Below, piece by piece: positions 7,485 to 13,684 of a stretch of DNA of 13,684 bases. The DNA lies in the NCBI GenBank assembly GCA_002409455.1, contig DHNI01000045.1:6151-19834 (forward strand). The letters are read 5' to 3'. The first letter of the stretch is position 1, and the number at the start of each line of letters is the position of its first letter. The notes below the pieces were generated by a model. It ran no database searches, was not told the origin of the DNA, and worked only from the letters and a program-made list of their open reading frames with translations. The position numbers were made by a program, and so were the translations under genes. The stretch comes from Firmicutes bacterium UBA5420 (GTDB taxonomy: Bacteria > Bacillota > Limnochordia > Darwinibacteriales > Darwinibacteriaceae).

Positions 7485-9371
7485 TTATCGTTTAATAATG
7501 GAATCAAACGGACAGGCTTCCATGCACGCCCCACACTTGATACATAGATCTTGGTCAATGACGTAGGGTGTCTTGCGATCACCACTAATGCACTGAACAG
7601 GGCAAACCTTAGCACAGATGCCACAACGCTTACATTTCTCAGGAATAATATAATACTGGAAGAGAGCAGTACATACGCCAGCTCGGCACTTCTTGTCACG
7701 CACATGCTCCTCATATTCTTCACGGAAATAGCGCATCGTGCTCAACACAGGATTCGGAGCAGTCTGTCCGAGGCCGCAGAGGGACGCTGCTTTGATGTTT
7801 TTCCCAAGCTCCTCGAGTTTCTCCAAATCTCCTGCTTCGCCTTTTCCTTCGACAATTCTGTTTAACATATCCAGCATCACAGTTGTTCCCACTCTGCAGG
7901 GGGGACATTTCCCGCAGGATTCCTCCTGGGTAAAATCGAGGAAAAAGCGAGCTAAGTCTACCATACACGTGTCTTCTGCCATGATAATTAAGCCGCCAGA
8001 ACCCATAATAGTACCCAGTTTGGCGAGGTTATCATAGTCAATTGGTGTATCGAGATATTCTGCGGGAATGCAGCCACCTGAAGGTCCGCCGGTCTGTGCC
8101 CCTTTAAAGCGTTTGCCTTCGGGTACACCTCCGCCAATGTCATAGATCACTTCACGTAGGGTGGTACCCATCGGAATCTCAGCAAGACCAATGTTGTTGA
8201 TTTCTCCAGCTAGGGCAAACACTTTAGTTCCCTTACTATTATCGGAACCAATGCTACCAAACCAACCAGAACCCTTGTTAATAATGGGAGCTATATTGGC
8301 AAAGGTCTCCACATTGTTGATAATTGTGGGTTTGCCCCACAGCCCTGAAACAGCTGGGTATGGCGGGCGTAGCCTTGGTTCACCTCGCTCACCTTCAATC
8401 GAAGCCAATAAAGCGGTCTCCTCGCCACATACAAAGGCACCGGCACCAAGACGGACTTCCAGATCAAACTCGAAGTCAGTGCCAAAAATGTTTTTTCCTA
8501 GAAGACCCTGCTCTTTTGCCTGGGAAATGGCAAGATTCAAGCGCTTTACTGCGATCGGGTACTCTGCCCGGCAATAGACATATCCCTTATTAGCACCAAT
8601 GGCATAGGCGCCAATGGCCATACCTTCTACCACGCTATGGGGATCACCCTCTAAGATACTACGATCCATAAAGGCACCTGGATCACCTTCGTCGGCGTTA
8701 CAGACAATGTATTTCTGCCCTGGGGGTTGTTTATGGGCGAAGTCCCACTTCGTTCCGGTAGAAAACCCGCCGCCACCCCTTCCCCTCAGACCAGATTTCT
8801 TGATCTCTTCGATCACCTCTGCCGGGGTCATCTCTGTCAATACTTTGGCTAAAGACCGGTAGCCGTCGCGCACGGTGTATTCGCCGAGGGATTCAGGATT
8901 GATCACCCCGCAGTTACGTAGGGCAATGCGCACTTGGTGCTTAAAAAACGGCACCTCATTATAATCTACGATCTGGGCCTCGGCTTGCAGTTCTTCAGCA
9001 AGCATGCCCCCACCGTTCACAGCCCACTGGCTGACGGCCTTACCGCCCTCAATGTGCTGGGCTACGATTTCCCGGGCTTTTTCTGGATCGACATGACCAT
9101 AAAGGACTTTTTGGCTACCAGGCAAGTTCACTTCAGCTAATGGTTCTTGGGCACAAAAGCCAATGCAACCGGTTTGGGCTACCACAACATCCTCAATATT
9201 GCGTTTCTTAAGCTCGTCACAGATGGCATCGTAGACGTCTTGAGCACCCGCAGCTATGCCGCATGTTCCCATACCAACAAATATTTGAGCCCGCGTCGTT
9301 GCTTCTTGTTGACGCAAGCGTTCTTCTTGCCGCTCTTGAAACTCCTTTAAATCTTGTAACGTTCTAATCAT
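7485..9371 (-). CDS. NADH-binding flavoprotein subunit, NuoF/HydB-like
   Basis: Diaphorase subunit that passes electrons between the formate dehydrogenase Fe-S chain and NAD(H) through FMN. The 628 residues comprise four parts. An N-terminal thioredoxin-like ferredoxin domain has Cys37, Cys69 and Cys73. The FMN/NADH fold has the glycine-rich GLRGRGGGGFSTGTKWDF at 194-211 and NADEGDPGAFMDR at 225-237. The NuoF [4Fe-4S] site has ESCGKCPPCR plus a later SLCGLG cysteine. A C-terminal two-cluster ferredoxin has Cys580/583/586/590 and 610/613/616/620. This matches the B subunit of NAD-linked and electron-bifurcating hydrogenases and formate dehydrogenases rather than complex I NuoF, which lacks the extra end domains. 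GGAGG lies nine bases before the ATG. It follows the nuoE-like gene by 25 bases and precedes fdhA by 17. Confidence 0.93.
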   Translation of the reverse strand: MIRTLQDLKEFQERQEERLRQQEATTRAQIFVGMGTCGIAAGAQDVYDAICDELKKRNIEDVVVAQTGCIGFCAQEPLAEVNLPGSQKVLYGHVDPEKAREIVAQHIEGGKAVSQWAVNGGGMLAEELQAEAQIVDYNEVPFFKHQVRIALRNCGVINPESLGEYTVRDGYRSLAKVLTEMTPAEVIEEIKKSGLRGRGGGGFSTGTKWDFAHKQPPGQKYIVCNADEGDPGAFMDRSILEGDPHSVVEGMAIGAYAIGANKGYVYCRAEYPIAVKRLNLAISQAKEQGLLGKNIFGTDFEFDLEVRLGAGAFVCGEETALLASIEGERGEPRLRPPYPAVSGLWGKPTIINNVETFANIAPIINKGSGWFGSIGSDNSKGTKVFALAGEINNIGLAEIPMGTTLREVIYDIGGGVPEGKRFKGAQTGGPSGGCIPAEYLDTPIDYDNLAKLGTIMGSGGLIIMAEDTCMVDLARFFLDFTQEESCGKCPPCRVGTTVMLDMLNRIVEGKGEAGDLEKLEELGKNIKAASLCGLGQTAPNPVLSTMRYFREEYEEHVRDKKCRAGVCTALFQYYIIPEKCKRCGICAKVCPVQCISGDRKTPYVIDQDLCIKCGACMEACPFDSIIKR

Positions 9372-9396
9372 TGATGTTCACCTCCATTCACCTTCA

Positions 9397-9870
9397 CTAC
9401 TCGTATTGTTTGATAATTTCTACAGCTTTTTCGGCGTTCATCAGCCCATACGCTTTCTGGTTGATAGTCATTACAGGAGCGAGACTGCACGCGCCAAGAC
9501 AGCGCACGGCGGCTAGAGAGAACTTGCCATCCTTTGTGGTCTCCCCAGCTTTAATGCCCAGCTCCTCTTCTAAACCGCTAATCACGGCTGGAGCCCCCTT
9601 CACATAGCAGGCGGTTCCGTTACAAACGGCAATCTGATACTTTCCCTTAGGCTCCACGGTAAAATGATGATAGAAAGAAACAACACCATACACCTTATTA
9701 AGGGGAACGTGCAACCCTTCGGCCACCGCCTCCTGCACATCCCGGGGTAGATAACCCATTATTTCTTGCGCTTTGTGGAGCACTTCGATGAGAGCGGATT
9801 CTTGACCCCGGTAGGCTTCGATGACTTCTGCTAACTCCTCCCGGGCTGTTTTACAATTACATTTCCCCAT
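9397..9870 (-). CDS. [2Fe-2S] thioredoxin-like subunit, NuoE/HydC-like
   Basis: Small electron-transfer subunit that partners the NuoF-like flavoprotein. It is 157 residues long, the normal size for NuoE. The helical N-terminal half carries the family stretch IMGYLPRDVQ and VYGVVSFYHHF. The C-terminal thioredoxin-like half binds one [2Fe-2S] cluster with Cys83-x4-Cys88 and Cys124-x3-Cys128. It is the first gene of the formate dehydrogenase operon, with AGGAGGT (9875-9881) ideally spaced before the ATG. With nuoF and fdhA it gives the three-gene set of a soluble NAD-dependent formate dehydrogenase. No hydrogenase catalytic gene is present in the window, so a hydrogenase role is unlikely for this copy. 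Confidence 0.93.
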   Translation of the reverse strand: MGKCNCKTAREELAEVIEAYRGQESALIEVLHKAQEIMGYLPRDVQEAVAEGLHVPLNKVYGVVSFYHHFTVEPKGKYQIAVCNGTACYVKGAPAVISGLEEELGIKAGETTKDGKFSLAAVRCLGACSLAPVMTINQKAYGLMNAEKAVEIIKQYE

Positions 9871-9971
9871 ATTTACCTCCTGTGGAACTATTTTTGTGTT
9901 TTTTATTACACAGTATTCTATCTTAATTAGGCATTAAGATAGATATTCCTTTGGGTGGTTCTGGATCTTTC
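9871..9971 (-). promoter_or_regulatory. Operon leader with operator-like perfect inverted repeat
   Basis: This is the only sizeable gap in the minus-strand block. It contains a perfect 10-bp inverted repeat, CTATCTTAAT (9918-9927) and ATTAAGATAG (9933-9942), with a 5-base spacer. No U-tract follows on either strand, so an operator is more likely than a terminator. A minus-strand TAGAAT (9915-9920, 5 of 6 to the -10 consensus) overlaps one arm; no good -35 is seen. A second, weaker symmetry, TGTGT-N8-ACACA, lies closer to the gene at about 9896-9913. The nuoE ribosome binding site is at 9875-9881. A promoter here would let the formate dehydrogenase genes be expressed separately from the transporter/mobB genes. 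Confidence 0.5.
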
Positions 9972-10580
9972 TTAGCCTAATTCATCAAAAAACGACGCAG
10001 CGCTGTGAGGATGCACGGAAAAGTTCTTCCGGCGGGAGTTCATAGCGGCAATGGCCTCAAGATACGCTTTTCGTATTTCCGCTAGGCTCAGTTCCAAACC
10101 TGTTTGCCTAAAAGCCTCAAGTAGCAAGCGGCCGCTGAAGGCCTTCGCAGGTGTAAACGGCGGATCATAGGTGAGAGTGTAAGCTAGAATTTGCCCTAGA
10201 TCGGCCTCCCATTCCCCCCTTATGGGCTTGTCCTCAAAATCCACACCGAAGCACGTATCTTTAGACCACAAGAAATTCCGCAAGTTGCAATCCCCCCGCA
10301 AAGACCCAGTGATGCGATGATAGTCAGCAAGCCACACTGCTAACGCTCTTGCCTGTTCCAAGGTCAGCGCATCAACAAGATCAGCGTAGGTTGGACCTGA
10401 AATGTACTCAAGCTTAAGGATGCCTTCGCCTTTACCCAAAAGGGCAGGAACGGCCAGCCCCGCCCGGTGCAATTGCTCTAAAGCGAAAGCTTCGCGGGAG
10501 AGTGCTGCAGGATCAACATGCTGTTTGATTACGATTCCGTCTTCTAACGTGACGATGTTCTTCTTCGATCGAAATCTCAT
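9972..10580 (-). CDS. Small APH/Bud32-like kinase
   Basis: A compact (202-residue) protein-kinase-fold enzyme of unknown substrate. Visible landmarks are a candidate ATP-anchoring Lys19 in VIKQH, Glu30 or Glu35 as the helix-C glutamate, a hinge-like LEYISGPTY at 57-65, the catalytic loop GDCNLRNFL (Asp97, Asn102) and the metal-binding DFED (Asp114). No obvious glycine-rich P-loop is present, as in aminoglycoside-phosphotransferase and Bud32/RIO-like families. It has no resistance-gene hallmarks and no Kae1-type neighbour. Its ATG overlaps the mobB stop in an ATGA, so it is translationally coupled to mobB and a function in cofactor or transport metabolism is inferred. It could also phosphorylate a small molecule. 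The fold assignment is fairly sure, the role unknown. Confidence 0.72.
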   Translation of the reverse strand: MRFRSKKNIVTLEDGIVIKQHVDPAALSREAFALEQLHRAGLAVPALLGKGEGILKLEYISGPTYADLVDALTLEQARALAVWLADYHRITGSLRGDCNLRNFLWSKDTCFGVDFEDKPIRGEWEADLGQILAYTLTYDPPFTPAKAFSGRLLLEAFRQTGLELSLAEIRKAYLEAIAAMNSRRKNFSVHPHSAASFFDELG

Positions 10581-11329
10581 CTTCTCAACCTTACCTCGAT
10601 TGTACTGTGCTTTTTATAACCATCTAGCTCCTGAACAACGCCCACTAGGGCATTTGTTAAGATGCTCTGCACAAAGGGTACCATGGGAATGGAAACACCA
10701 TTGATCACAAGTTCTATCGCCTGCGAATCTAAGACGCAATCAGCTCTTTGTGCTTCTTGTCGGGCGATCCGCCCCGCAAGTTCGCGACATGTGTATCCAC
10801 ATTGGGAGCAGCACTCTGGATCAAAATTAGGGAGTGGTTCAAAAGCGCGCTCTTCGACAAAGTCAACGAGTGCTGCAGGATTTTCTAGGGCGTTAAAAAC
10901 AGGTAGACCCAAAAGCTCGGCTGAACCTTCGTTAGCCAAGACACCCGAAGTCGCCACAACACGCCCATCCAATCTTTCTTTCACCTCGTCTAGACCATGT
11001 GCCGTAATGATCCGCGGACAATTACAATCTGCCACACCCTCTAGAATCACAAAATCATGATCATAGTGTCTTAGAATTTCTTCAATGGGCAGTTTTACCT
11101 GATAAAGCAGATCTGTTTCGTGCAGGGCCCTGGCTGTTACGAGCTGGGAGCCGCTAGCGCGATGACGCCCAGTATCTTCCGACAGGTCAGGATCGAGGGC
11201 AAAATCCGGCGAGTAGATCTCCTTAACCGATCCCACAGTGTAGCCTCGCTCCCGTAGTCCCTTGATGATCACTTCGCAGACAGTGGTCTTACCAGAATTC
11301 GATGTTCCGTTAATGGCAATTGCCTTCAT
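10577..11329 (-). CDS. mobB: MobB-like GTPase with C-terminal Fe-S cluster motif
   Basis: MobB proteins are GTP-binding partners of MobA in making the guanine-dinucleotide cofactor. The 250-residue product opens with MKAIAINGTSNSGKTT, a P-loop (residues 8-16), and has the hydrophobic strand FVILEGVAD (93-101) typical of the family. Unlike the ~170-residue E. coli MobB, it carries an extra C-terminal part with Cys174-x2-Cys177-x3-Cys181-x16-Cys198 in the context CSQCGYTCRELAGRI, which resembles the short Fe-S domain of PF04060. After that comes a domain with NGVSIPMVPFVQ that I cannot name. The start at 11329 is chosen because GAGGGGG lies just upstream and the P-loop is then N-terminal; upstream extension to 11404 would run into the transporter gene. 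It lies 11 bases after ecfT and overlaps the kinase gene by 4. Confidence 0.82.
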   Translation of the reverse strand: MKAIAINGTSNSGKTTVCEVIIKGLRERGYTVGSVKEIYSPDFALDPDLSEDTGRHRASGSQLVTARALHETDLLYQVKLPIEEILRHYDHDFVILEGVADCNCPRIITAHGLDEVKERLDGRVVATSGVLANEGSAELLGLPVFNALENPAALVDFVEERAFEPLPNFDPECCSQCGYTCRELAGRIARQEAQRADCVLDSQAIELVINGVSIPMVPFVQSILTNALVGVVQELDGYKKHSTIEVRLRR

Positions 11330-11340
11330 AGCAGGCCCCC

Positions 11341-12069
11341 TCAAAAGAAATAATAACCAAAGGCAGCTGCGCCCAGGGTGAAAAGTGCCCCTGTTACGAT
11401 CCAATCCCAGGCGGTCATTCGTACTTCAAGATAACTTGTACGTTTATCAAAAGCCCCAAAGCCCCTGGCTTCCATAACGATGGCGAGCTGCCTCGATTTC
11501 ACCACTGCATCAGCCACAACGGGAAGTAAGAGATCTCCATACATGCGAATCTTCCTGCGAAATGAAAGCTTATTAAGGTCAACCCCGCGTAATTGCAGGG
11601 CTATAATGGCATCAGAAAAAGAGGACTGAAAGGAAGGTATAAAGCGCAACGCAATCATGAGCATAAAAGAAAAAAGGTACGGTATCCTCAATTTCGTTAG
11701 GGCGGCCAAAACCCTGCGAATGTTTTCGTTGCCCATGACCGCAGCAGAACAAAGAATCACAAAAAAGCGCACCAGGGTAATGACTCCCCTTATTATGCCG
11801 CCAGAGGTGATCACTTGGTAGCCTCGAATAAACACAAGAGCCTCACCAGTTTGCACAAAGAGTAGATGGAGGAGCGAAATCACAACGAGCAAGGGCAAAA
11901 AGCGCCGTAATCGCTGCAAAAGGGACTGCAAGTCTACCCCAAAGGAAAGCGTACCCGCGAGGGTAAAGAGGGCGATACCCAGTACCCAAAATGGGCGGGA
12001 AAATACCAGCACGCCGGTGGTACAAAGTAATACCCAAAAAAGTTTTACCCTTGGATCTGCCTTTTTCAT
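11341..12069 (-). CDS. ecfT: ECF transporter transmembrane T-component (CbiQ family)
   Basis: Integral membrane scaffold that couples ATP hydrolysis by the two ATPases to a substrate-binding S-component. The 242 residues include about five or six hydrophobic segments, a charged cytoplasmic region around 113-130, and the two coupling motifs of the family: LRG at 160-162 (usually A-R-G) and ARG at 201-203 in MEARGFGAF. Its ATG overlaps the preceding ATPase stop in an ATGA. No S-component gene lies between the ATPases and mobB, so it must be upstream of the window or elsewhere. The substrate cannot be deduced from the T-component itself. Confidence 0.88.
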   Translation of the reverse strand: MKKADPRVKLFWVLLCTTGVLVFSRPFWVLGIALFTLAGTLSFGVDLQSLLQRLRRFLPLLVVISLLHLLFVQTGEALVFIRGYQVITSGGIIRGVITLVRFFVILCSAAVMGNENIRRVLAALTKLRIPYLFSFMLMIALRFIPSFQSSFSDAIIALQLRGVDLNKLSFRRKIRMYGDLLLPVVADAVVKSRQLAIVMEARGFGAFDKRTSYLEVRMTAWDWIVTGALFTLGAAAFGYYFF

Positions 12070-12725
12070 GGTAACACCTGCCCGTTCTCCACTTTGATCC
12101 TGCGGGCTTCTGGGTAGCGTTCGATCAATTCGTCTTCATGCGTGATCACCGCAAGCCCCCTACCCTCAGCGAGTAGGTCATCGATTATTCCATAAAGGAT
12201 CCTTCGGTTCTGCCTGTCCAAACCCACCGTTGGCTCGTCTAAAATCAAGAACCGTGCACCACCCATAAGAATGGTGCAAAGGGCGAGCCTTTGCTTTTCA
12301 CCTCCGCTGAGATAGTAGATACTCCGATCCTTGAGGGCTAGTAAGTCGAAACGCTCGAGGAGGCTTGACGCCCTTTCAGCGCTAGATGTTTGTTCTTTTC
12401 CCAAAAGATCGTCGGCAAAGGTCATTTCTTTCCACATTGTACCGGCAAAAAGTTGACGAGAGGGATCTTGGAATAGGTAACCTACTTGGCTCCCTATTTC
12501 CCCTAAACGAAGGCTTGAGGCAGTTTTCCCGAACATTCTTACCTCTCCTTGCTGCGGCTTCAAAATCCCGGACATTAACTTGGAGAGCGTTGTTTTGCCA
12601 CTACCATTGGATCCTGTAATTAGGCTAAGCTCACCCAGGGAAAAATCCAGGCTGGGACAGAAAAGTGTGAAATTTCCCCTTCCATAATGAAAGGCAAGAT
12701 CCAAAAGGGCTATGGCAGAAATCAC
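12066..12725 (-). CDS. ecfA2: ECF transporter ATPase (A2-like)
   Basis: ABC-type ATPase of the energy-coupling module. From the GTG at 12725 it has 219 residues. Walker A GSNGSGKTT is at 38-46, the Q-loop FQDPSRQLF at 85-93 shows the ECF-type D/N-P-x-x-Q-L-F signature, LSGGE is at 139-143, Walker B FLILDEP at 159-165 has the catalytic Glu164, and the switch histidine is His196 in VITHEDE. All catalytic elements are intact. The start at 12725 is preferred over the upstream GTG at 12740: GGAGGT (12732-12737) sits six bases before it, and it gives a four-base GTGA overlap with the upstream ATPase, the same arrangement as at the junction at 13393-13396. Confidence 0.9.
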   Translation of the reverse strand: MISAIALLDLAFHYGRGNFTLFCPSLDFSLGELSLITGSNGSGKTTLSKLMSGILKPQQGEVRMFGKTASSLRLGEIGSQVGYLFQDPSRQLFAGTMWKEMTFADDLLGKEQTSSAERASSLLERFDLLALKDRSIYYLSGGEKQRLALCTILMGGARFLILDEPTVGLDRQNRRILYGIIDDLLAEGRGLAVITHEDELIERYPEARRIKVENGQVLP

Positions 12726-13396
12726 AACGCCACCTCCCACACTCGCCCGTCATGCATTTCATAGACACGTTCCGCAAGGTCTAGATGATCCTCGCTGTTT
12801 TCCACCATAAAAATGGCATGTCCCATTTTCTTTTGAGCTTGGATAATCCCTTTCACTAGCTGGGTTGAAAACGAGTCAAGCTGAGAGAAGGCCTCGTCAA
12901 GGATGAGAATTGCAGGTTGAAGAGCCAAAACCGCGCCCAAAGCAATGAGCTGCTTCTGACCATACGAGAGGGTTTCTGTTTCAACTAGGCGAAAGGCACT
13001 CATCTGTACAGTTTCAAGGGCTTCTTCAATGCGGAGCCCAATCTCTTTTCTAGAAAGGCAGAGATTTTCTGGCCCAAAGGCGATCTCGTCTTCTACCGTG
13101 GGGAAAAAGAGCTGCTCGTCGGGATTTTGAAACAAGACGCCCACCTTTTGTACTAGACGAGCCAAAGACAGGGTTCGGATATCCTGGCCAAATAGCAGGA
13201 TATCACCCTTGATTTCACCCGAAATAGAGCGAGGTATAATCCCTACCAACATGTGACATAAGGTGGTCTTTCCACAACCAGAAGGCCCCCTTAAAATCAC
13301 ACATTCACCCTGCCCAACTTGGATATCTACTTGGCTGAATAGGCTTGTACCTTTCCGGTACGAAAAGCTGATCTGGCGTCCTTCTAAAGCATTCAC
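12722..13396 (-). CDS. ecfA1: ECF transporter ATPase (A1-like) with altered H-loop
   Basis: Second ABC ATPase of the ECF module, 224 residues. Walker A GPSGCGKTT is at 37-45, the Q-loop FQNPDEQLF at 89-97, the signature is LSYGQ (143-147) instead of LSGGQ, and Walker B ILILDE is at 163-168 with Glu168. Where the switch histidine is expected (usually VTHD) the sequence is FMVENSEDH (196-204), so that histidine appears to be replaced. The pair of ATPases is therefore likely asymmetric, with one composite ATP site weakened. Its GTG start overlaps the upstream gene stop in GTGA, so the partial gene upstream is in the same operon. Confidence 0.9.
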   Translation of the reverse strand: MNALEGRQISFSYRKGTSLFSQVDIQVGQGECVILRGPSGCGKTTLCHMLVGIIPRSISGEIKGDILLFGQDIRTLSLARLVQKVGVLFQNPDEQLFFPTVEDEIAFGPENLCLSRKEIGLRIEEALETVQMSAFRLVETETLSYGQKQLIALGAVLALQPAILILDEAFSQLDSFSTQLVKGIIQAQKKMGHAIFMVENSEDHLDLAERVYEMHDGRVWEVAL

Positions 13397-13684
13397 CTAA
13401 CAATAATCTCCTCCATAAATTTGACCCAGCGCTGGGCGAATTCGGTATTGCGCATCACTAGATAATAAGGGCCCAAGCCACCTTCACCCTTAGGTTTTAG
13501 AGTCTCCCCATTCATCGCTATCGTGATATACACGTTCTCCTCTTCTAGCACTTCTTCACCCCGCAGCGCCGAAGAATAACCATCTAAGGCCTTGACCTCG
13601 ATCGTTGATCCACTGTGAAGAGGAATCTCGTATTCCTGCAAAAGCGTACTAAGTTCCACGCCTGTGAAGGTTACGCTGGTGGGC
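13393..13684 (-). CDS. Molybdopterin-oxidoreductase-like (SUOX-fold) domain protein, 5' end outside window
   Basis: Only the last ~97 residues are visible; the frame is open to the window edge, so the GTG at 13659 is not the start. The fragment reads FTGVELSTLL, then VKALDGYSSAL, NGETLKPKGEGGLGPYYLVM and a final QRWVKFMEEIIVR. This pattern (F-T-G-x-x-L-x-x-L-L, A-x-D-G-Y, G-x-x-L-x-x-x-x-G-x-x-x-x-L-V, W-V-K) matches the C-terminal half of the oxidoreductase molybdopterin-binding domain (PF00174) in its short secreted or lipoprotein form. Whether it binds the cofactor cannot be judged because the usual cysteine ligand lies in the missing part. It is joined to ecfA1 by a GTGA overlap, so it may deliver substrate to, or be part of, the transport system. 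Confidence 0.55.
   Translation of the reverse strand, partial: PTSVTFTGVELSTLLQEYEIPLHSGSTIEVKALDGYSSALRGEEVLEEENVYITIAMNGETLKPKGEGGLGPYYLVMRNTEFAQRWVKFMEEIIVR

Noticed and set aside
9371..9397. NuoE/NuoF-like genes as part of respiratory complex I or an [FeFe] hydrogenase
   Set aside because: No membrane Nuo subunits or H-cluster protein are present; the adjacent catalytic subunit is formate dehydrogenase.
9894..9913. Rex or FNR/CRP-type operator at TGTGT-N8-ACACA
   Set aside because: Spacing and half-sites do not fit the TTGTGA-N6-TCACAA or TTGAT-N4-ATCAA consensus; kept only as a weak symmetry in the leader.
9972..10580. Aminoglycoside resistance gene
   Set aside because: The fold is APH-like but the protein is too short, lacks recognisable resistance-family motifs and is coupled to mobB.

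Overview
The window looks like a chromosomal segment of a strictly anaerobic, endospore-lineage Firmicute (Clostridia or Limnochordia type). The reasons are strong AGGAGG-type ribosome binding sites, an S-layer-homology (SLH) surface protein, an in-frame UGA/selenocysteine formate dehydrogenase joined to NADH-dehydrogenase-like diaphorase subunits, and an ECF-type transporter. No rRNA, tRNA or CRISPR array was seen. The species cannot be named from sequence alone.

Layout. Positions 1-488 are a decayed, gene-poor stretch. It holds a palindromic/direct-repeat motif at the left edge, a hairpin, and a frameshifted fragment of a group II intron reverse transcriptase (minus strand). Next is an AraC-family regulator (minus), divergent from two plus-strand genes for exported proteins: an unrecognised secreted protein with a probable internal duplication, and a C-terminal SLH-domain protein. 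These end one base from the end of a long minus-strand block that fills the rest of the window.

The minus-strand block, in transcription order from 13684 down to 3476, has two parts. Part 1 is a partial gene for a molybdopterin-oxidoreductase-like domain protein, two ECF ATPases, an ECF T-component, a MobB-like GTPase with a C-terminal Fe-S motif, and a small APH/Bud32-like kinase. These genes are chained by ATGA/GTGA overlaps or very short gaps. Part 2 follows a 101-base gap containing a perfect 10-bp inverted repeat: a NuoE-like [2Fe-2S] subunit, a NuoF-like flavoprotein, a selenocysteine formate dehydrogenase catalytic subunit with NuoG-like N-terminus, MobA and FdhD.

How they work together. 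NuoE + NuoF + FdhA should form a soluble NAD-linked (possibly ferredoxin-bifurcating) formate dehydrogenase / CO2 reductase. MobA and MobB supply the guanine-dinucleotide form of the Mo/W cofactor, and FdhD is the sulfur-transfer maturation factor. The ECF module and kinase upstream have no assigned substrate. Their linkage to MobB suggests a role in supplying the metal, cofactor or a precursor. The most notable points are the UGA-Sec codon with a clear SECIS hairpin, an FdhD without its usual CxxC, the ECF-MobB-kinase cassette, and the operator-like inverted repeat before nuoE.
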